In this document: piece by piece, positions 17,556 through 25,956 of the stretch
How the letters are laid out: each line of letters starts with the position of its first letter
How positions within the stretch are numbered: the stretch's first letter is position 1
Assembly (NCBI RefSeq): GCF_030398385.1
Contig: NZ_JAOAOQ010000039.1
Span: forward strand, 8,999 to 51,497
DNA length: 42,499 bases
Origin: Aquibium sp. ELW1220
GTDB lineage: Bacteria; Pseudomonadota; Alphaproteobacteria; Rhizobiales; Rhizobiaceae
Reading direction: 5' to 3'
The notes under the pieces: generated by a model
The model's database searches: none
What the model saw: the letters and a program-made list of their open reading frames with translations, nothing else
Told to the model about the DNA's origin: nothing
Program-made: the position numbers and the translations under genes

Positions 17556-18581
17556 ATGATCAGCAGGATCTCATTTGCGGCCGGAGTGGCCGCCATCGCG
17601 CTTCTGAGCGGAGGCGCACTCGCGCAGGATGCGGCGGTTGAGCTGCGGCTGGCGCACTGGGTGCCGCCGCAGCATCCGCTGCACGTCAACGGCATGACCG
17701 AGTGGGCGAATTCGGTGAAGGAGGCCTCGGGCGGGTCGATCACCGTGACGCTCTATCCGGCGCAGCAGCTCGGCCAGGCCGGCGACCATTACGACATGGC
17801 GCGCGACGGCATCGCCGACATCGCCTTCGTCAATCCGGGTTATCAGCCCGGCCGTTTCCCGGTGATCGCGGCGGGCGAGCTGCCCTTCCTGATCAGCAAT
17901 GCCAAGGGCGGCTCGGCCGGCCTCGACGCCTGGTACCGCGCCTATGCCGAAAAGGAGATGGCCGACGTGAAGGTGTGCCTGGTGCACTTCCACTCGCCGG
18001 GCACGTTCCATTCGAAGAAGCCGATCAAGGTGCCGGGCGACGTGTCGGGCATGAAGGTGCGGCCGGCGCATGCGACCATGGCGAGCTTCGTGTCGCTGCT
18101 CGGCGGCCAGAACGCGCAGGTCTCGGCGCCCGAATCGCGCGATGCGCTGGAACGCGGCGTGGCCGACGCGATCACCTTCCCGTGGAACTCGATCCTGATC
18201 TTCGGCATCGACAAGGCGGTGAACTATCACCTCGACATGCCGCTCTACGCGACGACCTTCGCCTGGGTGATGAACCCGGACAAGTATGCATCGCTGTCGG
18301 AGAACCAGCAGAAGGTGATCGACGACCACTGCACCAGCGACTGGGCCGAGAAGGTTGCGGCGGGCTGGGCCGACAACGAGGACAGCGGGCGCGAGAAGAT
18401 CGCGGCGATGGAGGGCCACGAGATGATCGTGCCCTCGGAAGCCGACGTCGCCGCCTGGCGCGAGGCAGCAGCACCGCTGCGGGCGCAGTGGGCCGACAAG
18501 GTGAAGGCCGCGGGCGTGGACGCCGATGCCGCCATGACCGCGCTGGAAAGCGAGCTGAAGGCACGCGGCGCGGCCTATTGA
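17556..18581 (+). CDS. dctP: TRAP transporter substrate-binding protein, DctP family
   Basis: The product is 341 aa. A signal peptide ends at about residue 23 (GGALAQ). The mature protein begins VELRLAHWVPPQHPLHVNG and contains YPAQQLGQAGDHYDMARDGI and DVSGMKVRPAHATMAS, the DctP/TAXI-like ligand-binding core of periplasmic TRAP solute receptors. FNPGYQPGRFPVI-type segments (FVNPGYQPGRFPVI) are frequent in this subfamily. The ligand, usually an organic acid, cannot be assigned; the Arg in KVRPA is the expected carboxylate clamp. The start is the ATG at 17556 with AGGGAGGA eight bases upstream. It is followed by the matching permease genes. Confidence 0.9.
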   Translation: MISRISFAAGVAAIALLSGGALAQDAAVELRLAHWVPPQHPLHVNGMTEWANSVKEASGGSITVTLYPAQQLGQAGDHYDMARDGIADIAFVNPGYQPGRFPVIAAGELPFLISNAKGGSAGLDAWYRAYAEKEMADVKVCLVHFHSPGTFHSKKPIKVPGDVSGMKVRPAHATMASFVSLLGGQNAQVSAPESRDALERGVADAITFPWNSILIFGIDKAVNYHLDMPLYATTFAWVMNPDKYASLSENQQKVIDDHCTSDWAEKVAAGWADNEDSGREKIAAMEGHEMIVPSEADVAAWREAAAPLRAQWADKVKAAGVDADAAMTALESELKARGAAY

Positions 18582-18590
18582 GGCCCGTCG

Positions 18591-18617
18591 GGTGCGGCGG
18601 CGCAACGCCGCCGCACC
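18591..18617 (+). promoter_or_regulatory. intercistronic hairpin between dctP and dctQ
   Basis: This is a perfect 12-bp GC stem (GGTGCGGCGGCG / CGCCGCCGCACC) with a 3-base loop, nine bases after the dctP stop and with no U-tract. It more likely stabilises the dctP message or attenuates dctQM than fully terminates, a common way to make receptor in excess over permease. Confidence 0.6.
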
Positions 18618-18693
18618 GGCCGCATGAACGGCGCGTCCGGCAACCTATGCCGGACGTCGTCCGTCTGACTGACCCTCTCGAACGGAATGGACC

Positions 18694-19200
18694 ATGAGCG
18701 GATTCGATCGGATCATCGGCCGGTTGTCGGCGCTGGTCGACGGCGCGGCGGCGATCTTCCTCGCCATCATCACCGCGCTGACCTTCGTGGCGGTGCTCCT
18801 GCGCTACGTCTTCAACCTGCCCTTCCCGGGCTCGTTCGACGTCAGCCGGCTGCTGCTGGGTGTCGCGATCTTCTGGGGCATCGCGGCGGCGGCCTGGCGC
18901 AACGAGCACATCAAGGTCGACCTGTTCTGGCAGGTGCTGCCGGCGCGGGCGCAGAAGGCGGTGGACCTGTTCTCGGACATCCTGTTTTCCGGCTTCATCT
19001 TCACCTTCGCCTGGATGCTGTTCCGGCAGGTCGAGAAGGTGCGCGGCTCGGGGCTTACCACCTTCGAGATGGGGATCCCGGTGTGGCCCTTCACGGCGGT
19101 CGCCTGGCTGGGCATCCTGTTTTGCGCACTGGTGCTCGCGGCGCGGGTGCTGCGATCCCTTGCCGCCTTCGTGGCGCCCACGGGTGACGCAGGCCGATGA
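18694..19200 (+). CDS. dctQ: TRAP transporter small permease, DctQ family
   Basis: The product is 168 aa with four hydrophobic segments (starting about 22, 54, 95 and 130), the standard DctQ layout. The hallmark RYVFNLPFPGSFDVSRLLL and the following IFWGIAAAAWRNEHIKVDLF fit the family. It is an inner-membrane partner of DctM. The ATG at 18694 is preceded by GAATGGACC. Its stop overlaps the dctM start by four bases. Confidence 0.9.
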   Translation: MSGFDRIIGRLSALVDGAAAIFLAIITALTFVAVLLRYVFNLPFPGSFDVSRLLLGVAIFWGIAAAAWRNEHIKVDLFWQVLPARAQKAVDLFSDILFSGFIFTFAWMLFRQVEKVRGSGLTTFEMGIPVWPFTAVAWLGILFCALVLAARVLRSLAAFVAPTGDAGR

Positions 19201-20501
19201 TGAGCAACGATATCATTGCGGCCGGCGGCTTCGTCGTCCTCTTCCTGCTTCTGCTGCTGCGGGTGCCGATCGGGGTCGCCATGGGCATCGTCGGCGTCGG
19301 CGGCTTCGGCATGCTCTCGGCCTGGACGCCGGCGCTGAACCTGTTGTCGCTGTCGCCGATCCGCACGGTGACCGACTATTCGCTCGGCCTCGTGCCGATG
19401 TTCATCCTGATGGGCGCGGTGGCCTCGGCTTCGGGCATGAGTGCCGAACTCTACCGCGCCGCCAACGCCTTCCTCGGCCATCGCCGCGGCGGGCTGGCCA
19501 TGGCGACGATCACCGCCTGCGGCGGCTTCTCGGCGATCTGCGGCTCGTCGGTGGCCACCGCTGCCACCATGGCCAAGGTGGCGCTGCCGGAGATGCGCAA
19601 ATACGGCTATCCCGACACGCTGGCGACCGGCGCGGTGGCGGGCGGCGGCACGCTCGGCGTGCTGATCCCGCCCTCGATCGTGCTCGCCATCTACGGCGTG
19701 ATGACGGAGCAGGACATCGGCCGGCTGTTCATCGCCGGGCTGGTGCCGGGCCTCCTGGCGCTGGCGATGTATCTCGTGACCGTGCGGATCTACGTCGCGG
19801 TGGCTGGCAGCGGCATTCCCGCGCAGCCGCGCGCGGGATGGGGCGAGCGGCTGGCGGCGCTGCGCGGGGTCTGGGCGATCCTGCTGCTCTTCATCTTCGT
19901 GATCGGCGGCATCTATGGCGGCATATTCACGCCGTCGGAGGCGGCCGGCATGGGGGCTGCGGGCGCCATTATCATCAGCGTCGTGCGGCGGCGGATGGGC
20001 TGGCGCCGGCTCTACCATTGCCTGCTCGAGAGCATCCAGGTGACGGCCGGGATCTTCATGATCCTGATCGGCGCGATTCTGTTCGGCTACTTCCTGACCA
20101 TCACGCAGACGCCGCAGAAGGTGACCAACTTCCTGCTTTCGCTGGAGCTCGGCGCCTATCCGACGCTGCTCCTGATCCTTTTGTTCATGGTGCTGCTCGG
20201 CTGCATCCTCGACGCGATGGCGATGATCATCCTGATGATCCCGATCCTGTTCCCGGTGGTGCTGGCGCTGGGTTTCGACCCGATCTGGTTCGGCGTCATC
20301 ATCGTCATGACGGTGGAGCTCGGGCTGATCACGCCGCCGATCGGCATGAACGTCTTCGTCATCAACACGCTGGCGCGGGACGTGAGCCTGCCGACGATCT
20401 ATCGCGGGGTGATGCCCTTCGTGGCGACCGACATCCTGCGGCTCGGCCTCCTGATCGCCTTCCCCTGGGTGGTGCTGTGGCTGCCGAACACGATGCAGTG
20501 A
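19197..20501 (+). CDS. dctM: TRAP transporter large permease, DctM family
   Basis: The product is 434 aa with about 12 membrane segments. DctM signatures include PIGVAMGIVGVGG, SLGLVPMFILMGAVAS, GGFSAICGSSVATAATMAKV and GGTLGVLIPPSIVLAIYGV, the last two being the duplicated hairpin and gate motifs. It forms the sodium-coupled transport channel with DctQ and the DctP receptor. The start is the first of two consecutive ATG codons (19197), overlapping the dctQ stop. Confidence 0.92.
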   Translation: MMSNDIIAAGGFVVLFLLLLLRVPIGVAMGIVGVGGFGMLSAWTPALNLLSLSPIRTVTDYSLGLVPMFILMGAVASASGMSAELYRAANAFLGHRRGGLAMATITACGGFSAICGSSVATAATMAKVALPEMRKYGYPDTLATGAVAGGGTLGVLIPPSIVLAIYGVMTEQDIGRLFIAGLVPGLLALAMYLVTVRIYVAVAGSGIPAQPRAGWGERLAALRGVWAILLLFIFVIGGIYGGIFTPSEAAGMGAAGAIIISVVRRRMGWRRLYHCLLESIQVTAGIFMILIGAILFGYFLTITQTPQKVTNFLLSLELGAYPTLLLILLFMVLLGCILDAMAMIILMIPILFPVVLALGFDPIWFGVIIVMTVELGLITPPIGMNVFVINTLARDVSLPTIYRGVMPFVATDILRLGLLIAFPWVVLWLPNTMQ

Positions 20502-20558
20502 CGGTAGCGACCGTTGCGCGGCGGCCGGCATGGCAGCCATGCAGCGAAAGGTTGCAGA

Positions 20559-20574
20559 GCCGGCTTGCGCCGGC
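20559..20574 (+). terminator. possible terminator after dctM
   Basis: GCCGGC / GCCGGC with a TTGC loop lies 57 bases after the dctM stop and upstream of the riboswitch. There is no U-tract, so the support is weak. Confidence 0.3.
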
Positions 20575-20605
20575 CGCCGGTGCCTGATACCAACGATGCA
20601 TTCGA

Positions 20606-20694
20606 CAGGGGAGCTCCGTAACGCCGGGGCTGAGATGCGGGGCGACAAGCCTCCGGACCCTCAAGCTGATCTGGTTAATGCCAGCGGAGCGAGG
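20606..20694 (+). ncRNA. TPP riboswitch (THI element) controlling ykoFEDC
   Basis: The thi-box consensus is clear: GGGGCTGAGAT (20626-20636), GACCC (20656-20660) and CTGATCTGGTTAATGCCAGC (20666-20685). The closing stem P1 is GCTCCG (20613-20618) with CGGAGC (20685-20690). The ribosome-binding site GAGG (20691-20694) abuts the 3' side of P1, five bases before the ykoF ATG, and no terminator stem lies between. This points to control of translation initiation: TPP binding stabilises P1 and hides or crowds the ribosome site. The genes it precedes import a thiamine precursor, which agrees with the ligand. Confidence 0.93.
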
Positions 20695-20699
20695 CGAGC

Positions 20700-21305
20700 A
20701 TGTTTTCCGGTGCCCAGATATCCCTTTATCCGATGTGCGACGATTTCGTCGCCGTGATCCTCGGCGCGCTGTCGGCGCTCGACCCCTATCGCGAACGCTT
20801 CCGCATCGAGACCGACGACGTCTCGACGCTGATCGTCGGGCCGCCGGAGGACCTCTTCCCGGCAATGCGCGACCTGTTCGCCGCCGCAGCCGCCTCCGGG
20901 GTGCATGTGGTGCTGTCGGCCACCGTGTCGCGCGGCTGCCCGGGCGAGCCCGACGACCCGCGCTGCACGCCGCTGCCGGGCGGCCCGCGCGGGCCGCTGG
21001 GGACGCGGATCGCCGAGGCGCGGCAGCGGGTGGCGGATGCGACCGTGCTCGGCCAGCCGGTGGCGGCGCAGTTCTCGCTCTATCCGCTCGGCGCCGACGC
21101 CCACATGGACGAGATCTACGGCTGCATCGTCTTCCTCAAGGCGTCGGGCGTCTTCGACCGGTCGAAGAACTTCTGCACCAAGCTTCGCGGCGATGCCGGG
21201 CCGGTTTTCGCCACGCTCTCGGAGGCCTTCCTGAGCTTCGGGACGCCCCAGGGCCATGTCGCGCTCGACCTGACGGTCTCGGCCAACAGCCCGACCAAGA
21301 GCTGA
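20700..21305 (+). CDS. ykoF: YkoF family thiamine/HMP-binding protein
   Basis: The product is 201 aa with two ferredoxin-like repeats. The repeated pattern GAQISLYPMCDDFVAVILGA and AAQFSLYPLGADAHMDEIYG is characteristic of YkoF, which binds thiamine or its pyrimidine moiety HMP in Bacillus. FRIETDDVSTLIVGP and CIVFLKASGVF complete the strand pattern. It is the first gene after the TPP riboswitch and is followed by the ECF transporter ykoEDC, so a role as a soluble binding or accessory protein in HMP salvage is well supported by context. Confidence 0.9.
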   Translation: MFSGAQISLYPMCDDFVAVILGALSALDPYRERFRIETDDVSTLIVGPPEDLFPAMRDLFAAAAASGVHVVLSATVSRGCPGEPDDPRCTPLPGGPRGPLGTRIAEARQRVADATVLGQPVAAQFSLYPLGADAHMDEIYGCIVFLKASGVFDRSKNFCTKLRGDAGPVFATLSEAFLSFGTPQGHVALDLTVSANSPTKS

Positions 21306-21366
21306 TCCCGCGCGCGGCCATCCCGCGCGCCCTCCCCTTTCCCACCTGAAAACCTTCGAGGTCACC

Positions 21367-21960
21367 ATGACTGCCGTCATCCGTTCCAACGCGTGGACTC
21401 TGCGCGAAATCCTGATCGTCGCCGTGCTCGGCGCGGTGTTCGGCGTGCTCTATCTCGCCTGGGTGCAGGTGTGGCTGATCGCGCAGGCGGTGTTCGGGCC
21501 GGTCACCATGGACGTGGTGATGGGCTTCTGGTTCATCGTCTCGATCATCGCCGCCAAGATCATCCGCAAGCCGGGGGCAGCCCTCCTGTCGGAACTGCTG
21601 GCGGCGGCGGTGCAGATCCTGCTCGGCAGTCCGGCCGGGCTGCTGCTTCTCGTCACCGGGTTCGTGCAAGGCGCCGGCGCGGAAGCCGTGTTCGCCGCCA
21701 CGCGCTGGCGCAACTTTCGCCTGCCGGTGCTGCTGGCGGCAGGCGTCGGCGCGGCGGTGTTCTCCTTCGTCTACACCTGGTTCCGCTTCGACTACGGCGC
21801 GCTGGCGCCCGGGCTGCTCGTCACCATGTTCGTGCTGCGCTGCCTGTCGGGGGCGCTGCTCGGCGGGCTCGCCGGACATCTGATCACCGAGGCGCTCTAC
21901 CGCACCGGCGTGCTGTCGGGGCTGGCGATCGACCGCGACCGGCGCGCCGGGATCGCGTGA
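21367..21960 (+). CDS. ykoE: YkoE, substrate-specific S component of HMP/thiamine ECF transporter
   Basis: The product is 197 aa, an integral membrane protein with five to six hydrophobic segments. The N-terminal LREILIVAVLGAVFGVLYLAW and the following GPVTMDVVMGFWFIVSIIAA match the YkoE/S-component fold of energy-coupling-factor importers. It captures the vitamin precursor, predicted to be hydroxymethylpyrimidine from the riboswitch and ykoF context. It lies 61 bases after ykoF, with the ykoD start seven bases after its stop. Confidence 0.9.
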   Translation: MTAVIRSNAWTLREILIVAVLGAVFGVLYLAWVQVWLIAQAVFGPVTMDVVMGFWFIVSIIAAKIIRKPGAALLSELLAAAVQILLGSPAGLLLLVTGFVQGAGAEAVFAATRWRNFRLPVLLAAGVGAAVFSFVYTWFRFDYGALAPGLLVTMFVLRCLSGALLGGLAGHLITEALYRTGVLSGLAIDRDRRAGIA

Positions 21961-21967
21961 GGCGGCG

Positions 21968-23734
21968 ATGGTGACGGGCTCCACCGGCATGGCGCCGGCC
22001 GCGGAGTGGCGCGACGTCGCCGTGCGCTACCCCTATGCGGAGGCCGACGCGGTGGGTCCCGTCACGCTCGACGTGCGGCGCGGCGAGGTGCTGCTGCTGC
22101 TCGGGTCGTCGGGCGCAGGCAAGTCGACCCTGCTCGCCACCCTGACCGGACTGGTGCCGCAGACCATGCCGGCGGACGTCTCGGGCGAGGTCAGGGTGTT
22201 CGGCGAGGCGGCCGCGTCGCGGCGACCCGCGCAATGGTCGACGACGGTGGCGCGGCTGTTCCAGAACGCGGAGGAGACGCTCTGCGGCATGACGATCGGC
22301 GACGAGGTGGCCTTCGCGCTGGAGAACCGGGCGCTGCCCGTTGCCGAGATCGAGGCGCGGATGGCCGCGGCGATGCAGGCCGTCGGCCTGGAGCCGCAGG
22401 AGCGCGGCCGGAGGACCATGGCGCTGTCGGGCGGCGAGAAGCAGATCGTGGCGCTGGCGGCGCTTTTGGCGCAGGACGCGGCGCTGGTGGTGGTGGACGA
22501 GCCGACGGCGCATCTGGCGCCGGCTGCGGCGGCCCGGCTTTCGGAGCTGGTGCTCGCCCGCAAGGAGGGGCGCAGCGTGATCGTGGTCGACCACCGGCTG
22601 GACGGGCTGGTGGGCAGCGTCGACCGCGTGGCGGTGATCGACGGCGACGGGCGGCTGATGGCCGAGGGCGACCCGCGGACGGTGTTCGTGACGCATCGCG
22701 AGGCGCTGGCAGCGCAAGGCATCTGGCGGCCGGTGGCGACAGAGCTTTCGGCGGAACTCGCGGCCGCGGGCATGATGCTGGAGCCGACGCCGCTCGACAT
22801 CGGCGAAGCGATCCGCGGGCTCGAAGGACTGGCGCCGGACCGTCGCGCAGCGGCGCGGCCGCAGGTGGCGCGCTTCGTTTCGGAGCGGCTTGCGCAACCC
22901 GCGCAGGACCACGGGGCGGTGGCGGCGCGGCTTGAGGGCGCAGCCTGCGCGCCCTTCCTCGGTCCCGTGGTGCTGGAGAACATCGACCTTGTCCTCCATA
23001 CCGGCGAGGCGGTGGCGATCCTCGGCGCCAATGGCGCGGGCAAGTCGACGCTGGGGGCCAGCCTCGCGGGGCTTTTGCGGCTGAAGGCCGGGCGGCGCGA
23101 CGGCGGGCCGGGCGGCATGGCGTTCCAGAATCCGGAGGGCCAGTTCGTGGCCGGCTCCGTGGGCGAGGAGATCGCGGCGGCGCTGGGGATTGGGGCCAGG
23201 GGGTATGATCTGCCTCCGCCCCCTCCACCATGCAAAGCTTGGTGGAGGGGGCGCACGACGACCCACCGCGATGATCCCGGGCACGGTGCGGAGGCCGACG
23301 CGGCGCGGATCGCCGCCGTCCTGCGCGCGTGGCGGCTCGACGGGCTCGCCGCGCGGCATCCGTTCGAACTGTCACAGGGGCAGAAGCGGCGGCTTGCACT
23401 CGCCTGCCTGGTGGAGCCCGCGCGTTTTCCGCTGCTCGTGCTCGACGAGCCGACTGCCGGGCTCGACGCCGCCGGCGTCGAGGGACTGTCGCGCGTGGCG
23501 CAGTCGCTGCGAGGGCGGGGAACGGCGCTGGCGATCATCACGCACGAGCTCGACTTCGCGCTGGCGACCTGCCCGCGGGCGGTCATCGTCGGCGAAGGGC
23601 GCATTCTCGCCGACGGCCCCTGCCCCGCTTTGCTCGCCGACAGGGACCTGATGCGCCGGGCGGGACTGGAGACGCCGGCCCTGCTCGACCTCGCCGCCTG
23701 GGTCGAGGCCATTGCCGCGGTGGCGGCATGCTGA
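21968..23734 (+). CDS. ykoD: YkoD, tandem ATP-binding subunit of ECF transporter, with in-frame palindrome insertion
   Basis: The product is 588 aa with two ABC ATPase domains. Domain 1 has Walker A GSSGAGKST (46-54), signature LSGGEKQ and Walker B LVVVDEPTAHL. Domain 2 has Walker A GANGAGKST (about 354-362), signature LSQGQKRRLAL (about 467) and Walker B LLVLDEPTAGLD. All catalytic motifs are intact. Between the Q-loop (FQNPEGQFV) and the second signature sits a proline-rich stretch with PPPPPPCKAWWRG that the family does not have. It is encoded by a 13-bp-stem palindrome (23217-23253) and looks like a mobile repeat that entered without breaking the frame. ykoC starts 7 bp before its stop. 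Confidence 0.9.
   Translation: MVTGSTGMAPAAEWRDVAVRYPYAEADAVGPVTLDVRRGEVLLLLGSSGAGKSTLLATLTGLVPQTMPADVSGEVRVFGEAAASRRPAQWSTTVARLFQNAEETLCGMTIGDEVAFALENRALPVAEIEARMAAAMQAVGLEPQERGRRTMALSGGEKQIVALAALLAQDAALVVVDEPTAHLAPAAAARLSELVLARKEGRSVIVVDHRLDGLVGSVDRVAVIDGDGRLMAEGDPRTVFVTHREALAAQGIWRPVATELSAELAAAGMMLEPTPLDIGEAIRGLEGLAPDRRAAARPQVARFVSERLAQPAQDHGAVAARLEGAACAPFLGPVVLENIDLVLHTGEAVAILGANGAGKSTLGASLAGLLRLKAGRRDGGPGGMAFQNPEGQFVAGSVGEEIAAALGIGARGYDLPPPPPPCKAWWRGRTTTHRDDPGHGAEADAARIAAVLRAWRLDGLAARHPFELSQGQKRRLALACLVEPARFPLLVLDEPTAGLDAAGVEGLSRVAQSLRGRGTALAIITHELDFALATCPRAVIVGEGRILADGPCPALLADRDLMRRAGLETPALLDLAAWVEAIAAVAAC
23217..23253. repeat. palindromic element inside ykoD
   Basis: The arms CGCCCCCTCCACC (23217-23229) and GGTGGAGGGGGCG (23241-23253) pair perfectly around an 11-base centre. 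Palindromes of this CCCCCTCCACCA type normally lie between rhizobial genes. Here the element is translated, adding roughly 25-35 residues to the second ATPase domain of YkoD. Confidence 0.75.
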
Positions 23735-24471
23735 GCGCGCTCCACCCGCTGCCCAAGCTCGTCCTCTGCCTCGCCTGGATCGCGGCCTCGATCCTGGTCT
23801 TCGACGCGGTCTTCCAGGTGGCGACGATCCTGGTCGCGGCGCTGGCGCTGGTGCTTGCCGAGCGGCGCTCGCCGCTGCTGGTGCTGGCGCTGATGGTGCC
23901 GTTCGCGCTGTTCGGCTTCGGCTTCCTCACCACCTCGGTGCTGTTTCGGCAGGAGAGCGACTTCGCGCTGAAGATGTCCTCCGAAACGCCGTTCGGCGGC
24001 GCCGCGCTGTCGGCCGGCATCGTGCTCTTCCTGCGGGCGATCGCCTGCGGCATGGTCTCGGCGCTGTTTGCGCTGACGACAGACCCCGGCCGGCTGATCA
24101 AGGCGCTGATGCTCTCGTGGCGGCTGCCGGCGTCGATCGGCTATGCGCTGTTTTCGGCGCTGCACCTCGTGCCGGACCTCGCCGCCGAGGCGCGGCAGAT
24201 GCGGCTGGCGCGGGCGATGCGCCGGGGCCGGCCGCCGCGGCGCATCCCCGGCCCCGGCGAGGCCGCCTCGCTGGTGGTGCCGCTGCTCGCCTACGCCATC
24301 CGCCGCGCCAGCCGCTCGGCCATCGCCATGGAAGCGCGCGGCCTCGGCGCCCGGCCGCACCGCACGGTGACCGGCGCGCCGGTGATGGGGCGACGGGACG
24401 CGGTGTTCGTGGTCGCGGCGGTGGTTCTGATAGGCGCGAGCCTGGCGGCGGCGGCGGCTTGGGGCGGGTGA
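23728..24471 (+). CDS. ykoC: YkoC, transmembrane T component of ECF transporter
   Basis: The product is 247 aa, a CbiQ/EcfT-family membrane protein with four to five hydrophobic segments. The two coupling motifs that bind the ATPase grooves are visible: a LARAMRRGRP segment near residue 165 and IAMEARGLGARP near residue 208 (the second Ala-Arg-Gly). The start is the ATG at 23728, overlapping the ykoD stop. It completes the riboswitch-controlled ykoFEDC operon. Confidence 0.9.
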   Translation: MLSALHPLPKLVLCLAWIAASILVFDAVFQVATILVAALALVLAERRSPLLVLALMVPFALFGFGFLTTSVLFRQESDFALKMSSETPFGGAALSAGIVLFLRAIACGMVSALFALTTDPGRLIKALMLSWRLPASIGYALFSALHLVPDLAAEARQMRLARAMRRGRPPRRIPGPGEAASLVVPLLAYAIRRASRSAIAMEARGLGARPHRTVTGAPVMGRRDAVFVVAAVVLIGASLAAAAAWGG

Positions 24472-24492
24472 GCGGGCGAGGTCTCCCCGCGC

Positions 24493-25956
24493 CTATCGCC
24501 CCGTGCGCTCCAGCCGATCCAGGAACCACTGGGTCAGCCGCACCCAGACCTCGTCCTTTTCGGCGGCGTCCTCGTAGCCGTGGTCGAGGTTGGGGTTGTC
24601 GTTGACCTCGATGACGAAGACGCCGTCGGACGTCTCCTTGAGGTCGACGCCGTAGAGGCCGTCGCCGATGCAGCGGGCGGCGCGGACGGCGGTTTCGATC
24701 ACGTGCTGCGGCGCGTCCTTGAGCAGGAAGGGCTTGATGCCGCCCTGGTCGGGCTTGCCGGCGCGGTCGTGGTTGACGATCTGCCAGTGCTTCTTGGCCA
24801 TCAGATAGTGGCAGGCGAAGAGGGGCTGGCCGCCGAGCACGCCGACGCGCCAGTCATACTGCGTGGGCAGGTATTTCTGGGCGATGATCAGGTCGGAGTC
24901 CTCCAGCCACTCGGTGGCCAGCGCCTTCAGTTCCTCGAGCGTCGAGGCCTTCTTGACGCCGCGCGAGAAGGAGCCGTCCGGGATCTTCAGCACGAGGGGG
25001 AAGCCGAGCCGCTGGGCCGCAGTGTCGAAATCCGCCGGACCCGCGATCATCACCGAGGGCGGCACCGGCACCTTGTTGGCGGTCATCAGCTCGTTGAGAT
25101 AGACCTTGTTGGTGCAGCGGATCATCGACATCGGGTCGTCGATGACCGGCATGCCCTCCTGCTGGGCGCGGCGGGCGAAGCGGTAGGTGTGGTTGGAGAT
25201 CGCGGTGGTCTCGCGGATGAACAGCGCGTCGTAATTGGCGAGCTTCGCCAGATCCTTTTTGCCGATCGGCTCGACCTCGACGCCCATCTTTTCGGCGATC
25301 TTGGCCCAGTGGCGCAGCGAGGAGACCATCGAGGGGGCGAGTTCCTCGTTGGGATCGACCAGGGTCGCGAAGGTGTATCGCGAGGGAGTGCGGGTCTTGG
25401 TGTCGCGCCATTCGCGCTGGGTATAGGTGGCGAGGCATTCGAGGAAGCGCGCCTCCTCCTCCGGCTTCATGCGGCCGAGCGGCAGGAAGCCGATCTTGCG
25501 GATCGAGGCCCAGCCGTTCTCGTCCTTGACCGAAACCTCCAGCGCCGGCGCCCGGAACCAGTCGAACAGCAGCCGGCCGAAGCGGTCGGTGGCCTTCGAC
25601 GGCGCGATGCCGAAAAAGACGACGAGCCTGGTCGGAAAGGTGCCGCCGAGGTCCTTGCGGCACTTGTTGAGCGCCAGCTCGAGTTCCGGCAGCGCATGCT
25701 CGTAGAGCTTGCGCTCCGACAGGTCGATCATGGTCTCGACGGTGGGGATGACGCGGTGACCGCGCGAGGAGGCGAGCAGCGAGGCGTAGTAGCCCCGGCT
25801 CTGATAGGCATAACTGGTCGACAGGTTGATCACCTTCGGCCGCTGTCCCTTGAACAGGGCCGGATGCGCGAGATAGTCGCGGTTGGTGATGATCTTGTGC
25901 GGCGTGGCGAAGTGGTCGATGTCGTTCTGGCGGCCGGTGAGGATGACCCAGGTCAT
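24493..25956 (-). CDS. RimK-like ATP-grasp ligase with N-terminal RLAN domain
   Basis: The product is 487 aa, longer than the ~300 aa ribosomal RimK. The N-terminal half (HFATPHKIITNRDYL, VINLSTSYAYQSRGYYASLL) matches the RimK-like ATP-grasp N-terminal (RLAN) domain. The C-terminal ATP-grasp has FPLVLKIPDGSFSRGVKKAS (nucleotide-binding lysine), LIIAQKYLPTQYDWRVGVL and GVDLKETSDGVFVIEVNDNP (metal ligands E and N). Family enzymes join amino acids to a carboxylate through an acyl phosphate. It is translationally coupled (ATGA at 25953-25956) to a GNAT-peptidase C39 fusion. Comparative genomics of ATP-grasp amidoligases has linked this trio of domains to peptide modification; the substrate is unknown. 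Confidence 0.87.
   Translation of the reverse strand: MTWVILTGRQNDIDHFATPHKIITNRDYLAHPALFKGQRPKVINLSTSYAYQSRGYYASLLASSRGHRVIPTVETMIDLSERKLYEHALPELELALNKCRKDLGGTFPTRLVVFFGIAPSKATDRFGRLLFDWFRAPALEVSVKDENGWASIRKIGFLPLGRMKPEEEARFLECLATYTQREWRDTKTRTPSRYTFATLVDPNEELAPSMVSSLRHWAKIAEKMGVEVEPIGKKDLAKLANYDALFIRETTAISNHTYRFARRAQQEGMPVIDDPMSMIRCTNKVYLNELMTANKVPVPPSVMIAGPADFDTAAQRLGFPLVLKIPDGSFSRGVKKASTLEELKALATEWLEDSDLIIAQKYLPTQYDWRVGVLGGQPLFACHYLMAKKHWQIVNHDRAGKPDQGGIKPFLLKDAPQHVIETAVRAARCIGDGLYGVDLKETSDGVFVIEVNDNPNLDHGYEDAAEKDEVWVRLTQWFLDRLERTGR

Noticed and set aside
20586-20596. ATACCAACG just upstream of the riboswitch, identical to the first nine bases next to the IS630 end
   Set aside because: Similarity stops after nine bases and no second end is nearby; chance match more likely than an IS remnant.
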